The notes under the pieces were generated by a model. It was not told the DNA's origin. It did not search any database and was given only the letters and a program-made list of their open reading frames with translations. 38,923 nt of DNA from Acidobacteriota bacterium (GTDB taxonomy: Bacteria > Acidobacteriota > Terriglobia > Bryobacterales > Bryobacteraceae): the NCBI GenBank assembly GCA_021787555.1, contig JAJYLS010000010.1:1-38923 (forward strand). The letters run 5' to 3'. A program made the translations under genes and the position numbers. Shown piece by piece: positions 7,719 through 17,209 of this stretch. Position 1 is the stretch's first letter; each line of letters opens with the position of its first letter.

Positions 7719-9236
7719 ATGAAACGGATCCTCTCAGCCGTCCTCCTCGCCGTTACGCTGTTCGCTGCCGCGCCACTGCCCAAGCCCAAGCTGGTGGTCG
7801 CCATCGTCATCGATCAATTCCGCTACGATTACCTCACCCGCTTCCGCTCCGAATACGCCGCCGGCTTCGACCGCCTTCTCACCCAAGGCGCGGTCTTCAC
7901 CGACGCCGACCTTCAGCACTTCCCCACCGTTACTGCCATCGGCCACAGCACCTTCCTCAGCGGCGCCCTGCCTTCCATCAGCGGCATCATCGGCAACGAC
8001 TGGTACGACCGCGACGAGGGCCGCAAGGTCACCAGCGTCTCGGATTCCAAAACGCAGCTCCTCGGAGGCGTTCCCGCCGAGGGCTCCTCGCCGCGGCGCA
8101 TGGTGGTGGATACCATCGGCGACGAGCTCAAGATGGCGGACGCAGGCAAATCGCACGTCATCGGCGTCTCGCTTAAAGACCGCGCTGCCATCCTCCCGTC
8201 CGGCCACATGGCCGATGGCGCCTTTTGGTTCGACCCTAAATCGGGCAACTTCGTCAGCAGCACGTATTACTTCACCCAGCTCCCCGGCTGGGTGAAGGAT
8301 TTCGATGCCTCGCACCCGGCCGACCGGTACCGCGGCGCCACCTGGCTCACCCGCAAGCTGCCCGAGTCCGGCCCCAAGCTGTATTCCGCCATCGACGCCA
8401 GTCCGTTCGGCAATGAAATGGTGGAAGCGCTCGCCGAGCGCGCCATGGAAGCCGAGCAACTCGGCAAGCACGACGCCACTGACGTTCTCACCGTCAGCTT
8501 CTCCTCGAACGATTATGTCGGCCACCAGCTTGGCCCCGATTCGCCCGAGGTTCATGAAATGGCCGTCCGCGCCGACCGCGTCCTGGCCAAGCTGTTTGCG
8601 GCCGTCGATCGCCAGGTGGGTCTGGACAACGCGTTGATCGTGCTCACCGCCGATCACGGCGTCGCGCCCGTGCCCGAGGTCAACGCCGCGCGGAGAATGC
8701 CCGGCGGCCGCATGCCCCTCAGCCTAGTCACCAAGACCGCGCAGACCGCGCTCGCGGCCAGATACGGCGAGGGCAATTGGATCGTCAGCGGCGGCGAGGA
8801 TTCGCTCTACCTCAACCTCGCGCTAGAAGCGCAGAAGAAACTTGATCCCGCGCAAGTGAACCGCACCGCCGCCGACGCCATCCGCGCGCTACCGCACATC
8901 TTCCGCGTCTACACCCGCGAAGACCTGATCCACGGCGAGGCCCTGCCCGACCCCATCACCCGCCGCGTCGAGAACGGCTACTATGCCCGCCGCGGCGCGG
9001 ATATCGAGATGCTGCTCGATCCCTACTGGATCTTCAGCGCCGCCGGCACCACCCACGGCACCGCCTTCGATTACGACACCCACGTCCCCGTGATCTTCAT
9101 GGGCCGCGGTATCAAGCCCGGCCGCTATTATGAATCGATCACCCCGAACGATATCGCCCCCACGCTGGCGGCCATCCTGGATGTTGAAACGCCCGCCGGC
9201 TCGGTCGGCCGGGTGCTCTCGGAAATCATCCAGTAG
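7719..9236 (+). CDS. Secreted PafA-type alkaline phosphatase/phosphodiesterase
   Basis: A 505-residue protein of the alkaline phosphatase superfamily, closest in motif layout to PafA. Residues 1-18 are a signal peptide, so it should act outside the cytoplasm. The expected active-site set can be placed: Asp32 (VIDQFRYD), nucleophile Thr72 (FPTVTAIGHST), Asn93 (IGND), the Lys/Arg pair in SLKDR, Asp and His in NDYVGH, Asp-His in TADHG, and a final His in TTHGTAFDYDTHVP. PafA enzymes release phosphate from monoesters; related members cleave diesters, and sequence alone does not fully separate them. The gene is 18 bases upstream of the glycosyltransferase fusion and probably co-transcribed with it. 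Confidence 0.87.
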   Translation: MKRILSAVLLAVTLFAAAPLPKPKLVVAIVIDQFRYDYLTRFRSEYAAGFDRLLTQGAVFTDADLQHFPTVTAIGHSTFLSGALPSISGIIGNDWYDRDEGRKVTSVSDSKTQLLGGVPAEGSSPRRMVVDTIGDELKMADAGKSHVIGVSLKDRAAILPSGHMADGAFWFDPKSGNFVSSTYYFTQLPGWVKDFDASHPADRYRGATWLTRKLPESGPKLYSAIDASPFGNEMVEALAERAMEAEQLGKHDATDVLTVSFSSNDYVGHQLGPDSPEVHEMAVRADRVLAKLFAAVDRQVGLDNALIVLTADHGVAPVPEVNAARRMPGGRMPLSLVTKTAQTALAARYGEGNWIVSGGEDSLYLNLALEAQKKLDPAQVNRTAADAIRALPHIFRVYTREDLIHGEALPDPITRRVENGYYARRGADIEMLLDPYWIFSAAGTTHGTAFDYDTHVPVIFMGRGIKPGRYYESITPNDIAPTLAAILDVETPAGSVGRVLSEIIQ

Positions 9237-9243
9237 CGGTTTC

Positions 9244-9249
9244 AGGAGG
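9244..9249 (+). promoter_or_regulatory. Shine-Dalgarno AGGAGG pointing to an ATC start
   Basis: A perfect AGGAGG lies five bases before ATC 9255. No ATG, GTG or TTG exists in this frame between the stop at 9234-9236 and GTG 9312, so this ribosome site decides the start of the glycosyltransferase fusion. Confidence 0.75.
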
Positions 9250-9254
9250 ATCCT

Positions 9255-12200
9255 ATCCAGCTCGCCGTCGTCATCCCCGCTTACCGGCCATCGAAAGCGC
9301 TGGGCGAACTGGTGGAGCGCCTGAGTGGCCGGTTTGACGCCATCGTGCTTGTCGACGACGGCAGCGGCGCGGAGTACGCGCCGGTCTTCGAGCGGGCGCG
9401 CGCGGTCTCCGGCGTTCACTTCCTGCGCCACGCTGCCAATCTCGGCAAGGGCGCCGCGCTCAAGACCGCCATCGATTATGTCCTGCGCAATTTTCCCGGC
9501 TTGGGCATCGTCACGGCGGATGCCGATGGCCAGCACGATCCCGAGGATATCGAAAGCGTCGCCCGAGGGCTGCTCGACCGGCCGGACACCCTGGTGCTCG
9601 GTGCGCGCACCTTCGACAAGAAGGGCGTGCCGTTCCGCAGCCGTTTTGGCAACGTGCTCACCCGCGGCATCATGCACGCGCTCGCCGGCCAAGAGATCAC
9701 GGATACCCAGACCGGCCTGCGCGGCATTCCCGCCGCCCTGCTGCCGCGGCTGCTCGACATTCAAGCTACCGGCTACGATTTCGAGCTTGAAATGCTGCTC
9801 GCCGCGCATCGCCTGGAAGTGCCGGTAAGCGAGCAGCCCATCCGCACCATCTACGAGCCCGGCAACCGGTCGTCGCACTTCAATCCCCTCATCGACTCGA
9901 TGAAGATTTACTTCGTCCTGCTGCGCTTCGGCTCGGTCTCGCTGATGACGGCGTTGTTCGACAACTTGGTTTTCTTTCTGGCCTACCGCCGCACCGGCGA
10001 AATCCTGAGCTCGCAGATCCTGGGCCGCGCCTTCGCCGTGGCGTTCAATTACACCATGGTGCGGAGCTCGGTGTTCTATTCCAAGGAGCGCCACCGCGCC
10101 GTCCTGCCCAAATATCTCCTGCTCGTGCTCGCCAGCGGCACGGTCTCGTACGGCGGCATCCGGCTCCTCGGCGACCGCTTCGGCGTGAACGCCGTGGCCG
10201 CCAAGTTGGCGGTCGAGACCCTTCTCTTTTTCGCCAACTTTGCTGTACAGCGGCTGCTGATTTTCAAGCCGCGGGAAGCGGGCCACCCGCCGGAAGCCGC
10301 CGCACCTTTCCCGGACCGGCTCCCGCATACCGTCTTTCTGCTGGCCTTGGCCGCGCTGGCTGGCGTCGAGATCTACGGCTTCGGGACGGCCCGCCTCTTC
10401 CAGCAGGAGCTTTGGTATCCGGTCGGGCTGCTGCGGTTCACGCGCTACATCGGCATGTATCTTGCCGTCGCCGCTCCGCTGCTTCTCCTGGTTCCGTGGA
10501 CCTTCACGGGACTGCTCGCGGCGCTGATGCTGGTCTTCACGTCGCTGTCTGTCGGCCCTTCGGCCGTCCTGGGCGCCGCTTTCTTTCTCCTTTCCGCCTG
10601 CGCGCTGGGAAGCCGGCTGCTGCGCGCAAAGCCCGATTCCCTGGAAGATCACTTGCTCGCCACCCTGGCAGGCGCCGGCGTCTATATCTTCTTAATGACC
10701 CTGCTGGCTCGCTTAGCGGTAAATTATCCGTGGTTCTGGGGACTCTTATTGGCCGTGCCGCTGGCTCTTGATTTTAGCAATACCTGGCGCCGACTGACTT
10801 ACTGGCTCTCCTTAATACGCGATGCCGAACTGCGCGTGCCGTGGGCCCGCGCTGCCTTTGCGCTCTTCGGCTTCTTCCTCCTGGCACACTGGCTGATGGC
10901 GCTCAAGCCGGAAGCCGGCAGCGATGCTCTCGCCATGCACCTGGCCGTGCCCATGAACATCGCGGCCAACCACATGATGACTTATCAGCCGGCGCAGTTT
11001 CTCTGGTCCGTGATGCCCATGGGCGCCGACTGGTGCTACAGCGTCGCGTACCTGTTCGGGGGCGAATACGCGGCTCGCCTGCTGAACTTCGCCATGTTCC
11101 TCATCGTGGTGGGCCTGCTCTACGGCGCCGCGCGGCGCTGGCTCACCCCCGCCGGCGCCTGGCTGCTCGCCGCCGCTTTTGCGGCTACGCCGCTGGTCCA
11201 GGACGTCACCGGAACGCTGTTCGTCGAGAACTTTGTGGCCGCCATGATCCTGGGCGTCATGGCCGGCATCTGGCGCTTCGGCGAAACGCGCGAGCGCCGC
11301 TACCTGTACCTCGCGGCGGCGCTCGCCGGCACCGCGGTGGCCACCAAGGTCGGCTCGTTCGCTTTCCTGGCATTCGCCCTGCCCTTCGCCATCGCCGAAA
11401 TCGTGCGCCACTGGAAGGAACTCGGCCGCCGCCCCTGGGCCGTTTGTGCCGGCGCTCTTCTGATCCTCGTTGCCGCCGGCGCCCCCACTTACGTCATCGC
11501 CTGGCAGAAGACCGGGAATCCCATCTTTCCGTTCTGGAACCAGACCTTCCATTCGCCGCTTCTGTCGCCGCACGTCGATTTCGGCGATGAGCGTTTCCAT
11601 CATCCGCTCGGCGCCCGCACGCTCTTCGATCTCACCTTCCACACCGCCCGGTTCTATGAGGGCCAGAATGGTTCGTTCGGATTCCAGTACCTGATCGTCG
11701 TGCCGCTGGCGCTCGCCGGCCTGCTCCTGGGCCGCAAGCGCGCGCTTGCGGCCAGCGCCTGGATCATGGCTTTCGGCGCCGGCCTTTTGATCCTGTACAC
11801 CCAGCCCAACGCCCGCTATCTCTACGCTGCCCTGCCGCTCGCGCTGGTCGCCTTCGCGGCGGCCTTCGGGTGGCTCCAATCCGCGCATCGCCGCACTTAC
11901 CAGGCCGTGGCCGGCTGCCTAGTCGCGTGCACCGCGCTCAACGCTTACTTTATCTCCTCCGCGAGTTACTATCATAAGGATTTCTATCTCCGCAGTCCTT
12001 TCTCCAATAAGGCCCGGGAACAGTACCTGCGCAGGTGCTCTCCGATTCGCGAAGTTATCGCGTATTACGACCGCCATCATCCGCATTCCACCGTTCTGCT
12101 GGCATCGGACAATGCCATCGCCGGGATCGAGGGCGAGGTCTACGAAAATGCCTGGCACCAATACGACACCCTCGAACAACTCGGCCGCGCCTTCTCCCCT

Positions 12201-12800
12201 CACGACGCGCTCCAACTCATCAAGCGCTGGCACGTCGCCTATGTGATCTCGAAAAAACCGAAGGCGGGCAATCCTGTTCGCCCGGCCTCGCTGGAGAAGG
12301 TGATCGCCATCTGCGGCGTTCCGGAATTCGAGTTCGGCGATCAGTACCTGGCGCGCTTTCGGCCGGATTGCGACATCACCGCGCCGCCGGTCACCTTCGG
12401 CCGGCCGACCATAGCCCTCCCGCCCGGGTTCTATGACGATTCCGATCCGGCCATCGCCTATCTCGGGGAGTGGTCGCACGACGAATCCTTCTCCCAGGCC
12501 GACCGCCAGAGCGTGAGCTACACCGACATCCGCGGCGCGGAAGCTTCCATCGCGTTCGACGGCAAAGCGCTCACTTACGTTTTCACCAAGGCGCCCAATC
12601 GCGGCATCGCCGAGGTGACCATCGACGGCGTGCCCAAAGGCACCATCGACCTCTACTCTCCGGAGATCGAATGGCAGACGCGCGTGCGCTTCTGCTGCTT
12701 CGGCGCGGGACGGCATCTCGCCGTGGTCCGCGTCACCGGCCAGGCGGCACCCAAGGCCCGCGGCACATTCGTCGATCTCGATTCGTTTATCGTGGAGTAA
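9255..12800 (+). CDS. GT2-GtrA-polytopic GT-C-like glycosyltransferase fusion
   Basis: About 1181 residues in four parts. Residues 1-215: family 2 glycosyltransferase similar to dolichol/polyprenyl-phosphate sugar synthases, starting QLAVVIPAY, with VDDGS and the metal-binding DAD near residue 89 (ADADGQHDPED). Residues about 220-340: GtrA-like membrane domain. Residues about 345-900: many hydrophobic segments resembling a GT-C (ArnT/PMT-type) glycosyltransferase. Residues about 1060-1181: a soluble beta-rich domain (GIAEVTIDGVPKGTIDLYS) like the carbohydrate-binding-type modules of secreted glycosidases. Together these suggest lipid-linked sugar synthesis, flipping and transfer in one chain; that is inference. 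The frame requires a start at ATC 9255, because the first canonical start (GTG 9312) would delete the first GT2 strand. Confidence 0.85.
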   Translation: MQLAVVIPAYRPSKALGELVERLSGRFDAIVLVDDGSGAEYAPVFERARAVSGVHFLRHAANLGKGAALKTAIDYVLRNFPGLGIVTADADGQHDPEDIESVARGLLDRPDTLVLGARTFDKKGVPFRSRFGNVLTRGIMHALAGQEITDTQTGLRGIPAALLPRLLDIQATGYDFELEMLLAAHRLEVPVSEQPIRTIYEPGNRSSHFNPLIDSMKIYFVLLRFGSVSLMTALFDNLVFFLAYRRTGEILSSQILGRAFAVAFNYTMVRSSVFYSKERHRAVLPKYLLLVLASGTVSYGGIRLLGDRFGVNAVAAKLAVETLLFFANFAVQRLLIFKPREAGHPPEAAAPFPDRLPHTVFLLALAALAGVEIYGFGTARLFQQELWYPVGLLRFTRYIGMYLAVAAPLLLLVPWTFTGLLAALMLVFTSLSVGPSAVLGAAFFLLSACALGSRLLRAKPDSLEDHLLATLAGAGVYIFLMTLLARLAVNYPWFWGLLLAVPLALDFSNTWRRLTYWLSLIRDAELRVPWARAAFALFGFFLLAHWLMALKPEAGSDALAMHLAVPMNIAANHMMTYQPAQFLWSVMPMGADWCYSVAYLFGGEYAARLLNFAMFLIVVGLLYGAARRWLTPAGAWLLAAAFAATPLVQDVTGTLFVENFVAAMILGVMAGIWRFGETRERRYLYLAAALAGTAVATKVGSFAFLAFALPFAIAEIVRHWKELGRRPWAVCAGALLILVAAGAPTYVIAWQKTGNPIFPFWNQTFHSPLLSPHVDFGDERFHHPLGARTLFDLTFHTARFYEGQNGSFGFQYLIVVPLALAGLLLGRKRALAASAWIMAFGAGLLILYTQPNARYLYAALPLALVAFAAAFGWLQSAHRRTYQAVAGCLVACTALNAYFISSASYYHKDFYLRSPFSNKAREQYLRRCSPIREVIAYYDRHHPHSTVLLASDNAIAGIEGEVYENAWHQYDTLEQLGRAFSPHDALQLIKRWHVAYVISKKPKAGNPVRPASLEKVIAICGVPEFEFGDQYLARFRPDCDITAPPVTFGRPTIALPPGFYDDSDPAIAYLGEWSHDESFSQADRQSVSYTDIRGAEASIAFDGKALTYVFTKAPNRGIAEVTIDGVPKGTIDLYSPEIEWQTRVRFCCFGAGRHLAVVRVTGQAAPKARGTFVDLDSFIVE

Positions 12801-12874
12801 TGGGGAAGTTCTTGATGCTGGCTGTGGGTACGGCGCTTTGCGCCGCGTGCCCTCTGGGTGCGTGCAGTGAGTAG
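12800..12874 (+). CDS. 24-residue ORF with lipoprotein-type signal
   Basis: Starts in a TAATG overlap with the end of the glycosyltransferase gene and encodes MGKFLMLAVGTALCAACPLG followed by ACSE. It has one basic residue, a hydrophobic core and an LGAC lipobox two residues before the end. If made and processed, it would leave only a Cys-Ser-Glu lipopeptide. It may be a real small peptide, or the start of a lost gene. No homologue is recognised, and the convergent acyltransferase gene ends at 12875. Confidence 0.25.
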   Translation: MGKFLMLAVGTALCAACPLGACSE

Positions 12875-13954
12875 CTACGCTCCCGATTGCACCGCGCGGC
12901 CGGCCGCGGTGGTTGCCGCGCGCCAGCGTTCCGCGCGACGCGCTTTCCACCACAGCCACGCCGCGGAGAGCGCCACCATTGCCAGCGTCAGTGCGGCCGT
13001 CGCCATGGCCGCCTGCGGGATGCTCAGCGCGCGCTTGAACGGCCGGGCGATGTTGCCGTACACGATCATCACGTGCACCCAGTAGACCATCAGCGAATTC
13101 TTCCCGATGCACTGCATCCAGCTCCAGCGCACCGCCGCGCCGTATTCGGTCCACAGGTACGCGCCGGCCATGATCACCAGCGAGATGCCGGTGCGGATCA
13201 GGATCAGCGCCGGGCTGTCGGTCCAGAAGTTGGATTTCGGGTAGATGGAGTACGGCACATTGGAAAAATACTGCGTGCCGAAAATTAGCGCGATCCCGAT
13301 GAGAACCGCCCACTGCATCAGGCGCTCGAAGCGTTCGGACGCGGTGGTGCGGACGATGGCGCCCGCGGCGATCCCGAAGCCGAGATACGACGCGCACGGG
13401 AAAAACGCGAACCTTCCGCGCCCCGCGCCCGGCACCAGGTATTCCTTGACGAGTGGCGGCACACCGGTCCAGTCGAGATTTGCCAGCACCGGGCTGGCAG
13501 CCGCGATGAGGAGGCCCGCCGCCGCGGCGAAACGGATGCGCGACTTGGTATCGAACACCGCCGCCACCGAGAGTGCCGCCATCGCCACCCCCATGCAGTT
13601 CAGGATGTCCACCTTGGTGATCTCGCCCAGGTTGCCGTAGGGGAAGCTGGCCGCCCAGTTGGAAATGCGGAACAGGAACGCCACCCCGAGGACGTATCCG
13701 GCGCGGCGCAGGGCCTTGAACCAGCGGCCCCCCGGAAGCGCCTCGCGCCGCATCAGGCTCTCCATCTGGAACGCCAGCGTCATGCCCGCCATAAACAGGA
13801 ACAGCGGCGCGGCCATTCCGCCGACGAACTGCGAGAGCACGTACGGCCCGCCGTCCCGCAGGTCCATCCGCGCGAAGGAATTGAAGGTGTGACACTGGAT
13901 CATGAGGACGATGGCAAGTCCGCGCATCCAGTCCAAAAAAGGAAACCGCTTCAC
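12875..13954 (-). CDS. DUF1624/heparan-alpha-glucosaminide N-acetyltransferase-like membrane protein
   Basis: A 359-residue integral membrane protein with about ten hydrophobic helices. It begins FLDWMRGLAIVLMIQCHTFNSF, the characteristic first helix of DUF1624/HGSNAT-catalytic-like acyltransferases, where a D-x-x-R-G and a conserved histidine are found. A second conserved area is the APLFLFMAGMTLAF helix, and a late WMQCIGKNSLMVYWVHVM segment carries a further histidine. Known relatives move acyl groups from acyl-CoA across a membrane to sugars; the substrate here is unknown. It starts at ATG 13954 and ends flush against the short ORF on the other strand. Confidence 0.8.
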   Translation of the reverse strand: MKRFPFLDWMRGLAIVLMIQCHTFNSFARMDLRDGGPYVLSQFVGGMAAPLFLFMAGMTLAFQMESLMRREALPGGRWFKALRRAGYVLGVAFLFRISNWAASFPYGNLGEITKVDILNCMGVAMAALSVAAVFDTKSRIRFAAAAGLLIAAASPVLANLDWTGVPPLVKEYLVPGAGRGRFAFFPCASYLGFGIAAGAIVRTTASERFERLMQWAVLIGIALIFGTQYFSNVPYSIYPKSNFWTDSPALILIRTGISLVIMAGAYLWTEYGAAVRWSWMQCIGKNSLMVYWVHVMIVYGNIARPFKRALSIPQAAMATAALTLAMVALSAAWLWWKARRAERWRAATTAAGRAVQSGA

Positions 13955-13975
13955 AGGCGCAGGTACTATCTTAAC

Positions 13976-16900
13976 TTACTGCTGGCTCACCGTGACCGAC
14001 AGCAGATTGCCCGCGGCGTCGTACGTGTAAGTGATGGTGCGGCCGTCGCTCAGCACGGCTTGCGTGAGGCGGTTCATGGAATCGTAGGTGTAGGCCGCGG
14101 TGCTGTTCGGGGTGAAGCCGGAGCCGATGATGGAAAGCAGGCCGCTGGCAGCCGATTGCGAATTGCCGGTGGCATCGGTGGCTGTCACCTGGATCGCCGC
14201 GGCGCGGCTCGGAGCGATGTCCGGCGGTACCACCCAGTTGAACGATTGTGCGCTGCCGCTCAGGCTGGGCGCGATGACGGTCGGAAACGTCTGGCCGCCA
14301 TCCGTCGAAAGCGCGACGGAGTGGCTCTGAATCCCCACGTTGTCGTCCGATTGCCATTGAATGGTGAACGTGGTCCCGCCGACGATCACCTCGCCGCCGG
14401 TGGGATGGAGCAGCGTGATGACGGGCGGCTCGGTGTCGCTGTTGGGACAGGCCGTGGTATCGTCCTGCAAGCTGGCGCGGTAGGTGCCGGTATTGACGCC
14501 CGCGGCATCGCGCACCAGCACGGAATACGGCGCAGGGGAGACGATGTTGGCGCGCACTGCCCCGCCGGCGCCGGTGGCCAGCAGCCTGCCCGTGGGATCG
14601 TACAATTCCGCGAACGGCGAGTAGCCGCCGGAGCGTGGAGTGAAGCGCAGCGCGGCGGTGTCGCCGGGGGTGCCCGTGAAGGTGAAGATGTCTACCTGCC
14701 CGGGAATGTTCACCTGCCGCAGAGTGGTCTGGCCGCAGACCAACCGGGTTGGAGAGCAGGGATTGTTCGGCCGCTGATACGCCGCGGTGAACGCGCCGGT
14801 CTGGCCGGCGGAATTCGACGGCCCGACAATGGCGAGATAGTTTCCGGTGGCCGCGGCTTTCTGGCTGATGTTGGAATTCGACGCGAGACGCGTGCCGCTG
14901 GGATCGTACAGCTCGATCTGCGGCGAGAAATTGTCCGAGATAGGCGTGAAGATCAGGCGCATCAGATCGCCCGTATTGGCGGCAAGCGTGTAATAGCGGT
15001 ACTGGCTGGAGAGCGAGAGCGAGGACGTTGCCGACCCGCCGCATGCGAGTGCCGTGGCGCCCGCGGGCTTGTTGAGCAACTGCCAGGAGAAGGCGTAGGC
15101 TCCGGCGGTGCGCGGCGCATTGGCGCCCACCACTACGGTGTAATTGCCGGTGGCCGCGGCCGTCGCGGAAATGCCGTAGGTGTTGGATTGCAGATGCGCG
15201 CCCGTGGGATCGTAGAGATCCATCTCCGCGGCAAAACCGGAGGTGAATGAGGAACTGCGCACCAGCAGGGCGTCGCCGGCCGAGGCGGGAAGCGTATAGG
15301 AAAGATAAGGCTGCGCGCTCGACACCGCGCCGCCGACGGTCTGGCCCTGGGCGGCGGGGACGGAGCAGGCGTTCTTCGTGCGCAGCACGTCGATGGCGAA
15401 CGGGCCGCCGGCGGGATGCGGGTTGGCGTCCGAGGCGATGATGGTGTAGCTGCCGCCGCTTGGGTTGGTCACATCCACACCCACGCTGCCGGTAATCCGG
15501 GTGCCGGTGCTGTTGCCGGAGGGATCGTAAACCGCGACTGACGGCTGGAGCGAGCCGGTAGTGTCCAGCATCCGCACGGTGAAAGAATCGCCGGGCGCGG
15601 CCGTATAGTTGTAAGCCGAATAGGCCAGCGGGCGCGACAGGCTGCCGGTGACGGGCGAGCCGCAACTCAGTTTTCCGGGATTGCAGGCATGGTTCAGCGG
15701 CACCAGCGACAGGGAATAGCCGTTCGACTGCGAGGCCGAGTAATTACCGCTGGCGATGAGCGTATAGCTGCCGGCCGAATTCGCGATGAAGTTGGCACCC
15801 TGCGCGGAACCGGCCGTGGTGACAAGCGCGCCAGTGGGGTCGTACACGTCGACGCGGAGCTGCAACCCGGAATTTTGGCCGCTTGGCAACACGCGCAGCA
15901 GAAAGCTGTCGCTGGCGTTGGCGCTGAGGGAATAGACATTGGTCTGGAGCAGCCCGCCGATGGCGGCATCGACCACCGGCGTGGCGCACGTGAGCGGCTG
16001 GGCATTGCACGGGTGGTTGAGCCGGTTGACGGCGAGCGCGTAGTTGCCCGTGGCGGTGGACGGGCCGGCGCTGACGACCAGATTGTATGTTCCCGCGCTG
16101 CCGGCAGTGAACCCCAGGGTGCTGCCGCCGTTCGAGCTTGCCGCCACGAGAGTGCCCAGCGAATCGTAGATCTGCACCACGGGCGTGAGACCGCTGCCGT
16201 TGGTATTGGCTACGCGGATCTGGAAGGTGTCTCCGGCGTTGGCGGAAATAGAATACGAATCCACCGCCAGAGCATTGGCCAGGGTGCCGTGGACGACCGA
16301 GCCACAGCTCAGGGTCTGGCCGCTCGAAGTACCGCTGAGCGTGACCGCGGTGAGCGTATAGCTGCTACAGGAAGAAGCCGAGCCCGTGGAACACGAACTG
16401 TCGGTGCTGGTGGTGTCTGCGGCGTCGAAAACCATGAAGGTCAGGTTGCCGCTGGAAGGTGCCTGCAGGGTGAGTTCGCCGAGTTGGCCGCCGGGCGCTC
16501 CGCCGATCGCGGGCTGGTTGGCGGCGTTCAAGAGAATCCGGCCGGAGGGGTCGAAGACGAAGATCGAGGGAGTGAATCCCTGGACGTACGGGTTGACGGC
16601 CGACCAGCGGATGCTGACTGTGTCGTTGGCGTTCACCGGGTATTGGAAGGTGTTCAATTGCAGGGGTGCGCTGAGCGTGCCGTTAAAGGTCTGCCCCGAT
16701 GCGAGCGCCGTGGAACCGCAGGGTGCATTGAGCTTGGTGAAGACGACGGAATAGGGGCCGGGGGTGTTCGTCGTGCTGTTCACCACGAGCTGGAACGGGC
16801 CGCCCACGCCCGCCGGCAGGTCCCACTCCTGTACTTTGGTGGCTCCGATGTAGATGCCCGGATCGGGCTGGGTCCGCGGCTGCTTGGGTGGTTGATTGAC

Positions 16901-17209
16901 CGAGTCCCAGAGGCTCAGCCCGAGGTTCAGGTTAGTGCTGGGATCGGAAGGGGAAACGGGATAGTAGACGCGGACGAGAACGGAGTCGCCGGCCTGCACG
17001 CCGTTCAAGAGATACAGGTTCTGGTAGGTCTGGGGCGCGGTGGCAGTGAATGGCCTGATCTGGTCCACATATGGCTGGCCGCAGGAGAGCGGCACGATCG
17101 GCTGGCAACTGATCTGGCTACAAGTCTGGGGCGGCCGCGGTTGCGCAAAGGCGGCGTGCTGCGCGGCGGCGCACGCCAGGATCCAGAGCAGGACGGTTCG
17201 CAGCCTCAT
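13976..17209 (-). CDS. Secreted protein with eight pre-peptidase-like repeats, Ig-like domain and YD repeats
   Basis: 1077 residues. A signal peptide (MRLRTVLLWILACAAAQHAA) is followed by eight repeats of about 100-125 residues, each opening near C-G-x-x-x-x-G-x-L and containing A-G-D-x-x-x-V-R, a YDPTG or YDPSG turn and a G-x-Y-x-x-x-V strand. They resemble bacterial pre-peptidase C-terminal (PPC) domains. Then comes an Ig/fibronectin-like domain (PPVITLLHPTGGEVI to about LLSIIG) and two YD repeats (AYTYDSMNRLTQA, YTYDAAGNLL). There is no enzyme domain, so an adhesive or structural surface role is likely. The start at ATG 17209 has GGAGG six bases upstream and overlaps the stop of the RHS gene as ATGA, which predicts translational coupling. 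Confidence 0.85.
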   Translation of the reverse strand: MRLRTVLLWILACAAAQHAAFAQPRPPQTCSQISCQPIVPLSCGQPYVDQIRPFTATAPQTYQNLYLLNGVQAGDSVLVRVYYPVSPSDPSTNLNLGLSLWDSVNQPPKQPRTQPDPGIYIGATKVQEWDLPAGVGGPFQLVVNSTTNTPGPYSVVFTKLNAPCGSTALASGQTFNGTLSAPLQLNTFQYPVNANDTVSIRWSAVNPYVQGFTPSIFVFDPSGRILLNAANQPAIGGAPGGQLGELTLQAPSSGNLTFMVFDAADTTSTDSSCSTGSASSCSSYTLTAVTLSGTSSGQTLSCGSVVHGTLANALAVDSYSISANAGDTFQIRVANTNGSGLTPVVQIYDSLGTLVAASSNGGSTLGFTAGSAGTYNLVVSAGPSTATGNYALAVNRLNHPCNAQPLTCATPVVDAAIGGLLQTNVYSLSANASDSFLLRVLPSGQNSGLQLRVDVYDPTGALVTTAGSAQGANFIANSAGSYTLIASGNYSASQSNGYSLSLVPLNHACNPGKLSCGSPVTGSLSRPLAYSAYNYTAAPGDSFTVRMLDTTGSLQPSVAVYDPSGNSTGTRITGSVGVDVTNPSGGSYTIIASDANPHPAGGPFAIDVLRTKNACSVPAAQGQTVGGAVSSAQPYLSYTLPASAGDALLVRSSSFTSGFAAEMDLYDPTGAHLQSNTYGISATAAATGNYTVVVGANAPRTAGAYAFSWQLLNKPAGATALACGGSATSSLSLSSQYRYYTLAANTGDLMRLIFTPISDNFSPQIELYDPSGTRLASNSNISQKAAATGNYLAIVGPSNSAGQTGAFTAAYQRPNNPCSPTRLVCGQTTLRQVNIPGQVDIFTFTGTPGDTAALRFTPRSGGYSPFAELYDPTGRLLATGAGGAVRANIVSPAPYSVLVRDAAGVNTGTYRASLQDDTTACPNSDTEPPVITLLHPTGGEVIVGGTTFTIQWQSDDNVGIQSHSVALSTDGGQTFPTVIAPSLSGSAQSFNWVVPPDIAPSRAAAIQVTATDATGNSQSAASGLLSIIGSGFTPNSTAAYTYDSMNRLTQAVLSDGRTITYTYDAAGNLLSVTVSQQ

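Noticed and set aside
8889-10652. A 587-codon minus-strand open frame opposite the phosphatase and glycosyltransferase genes
   Set aside because: Glutamine/arginine-rich low-complexity product without similarity; the plus strand carries two well-supported genes.
13889-15250. A 453-codon plus-strand open frame opposite the C-terminal part of the eight-repeat protein
   Set aside because: Same reasoning: a shadow of the minus-strand coding sequence, rich in Arg, Gly and Ala with no recognisable fold.
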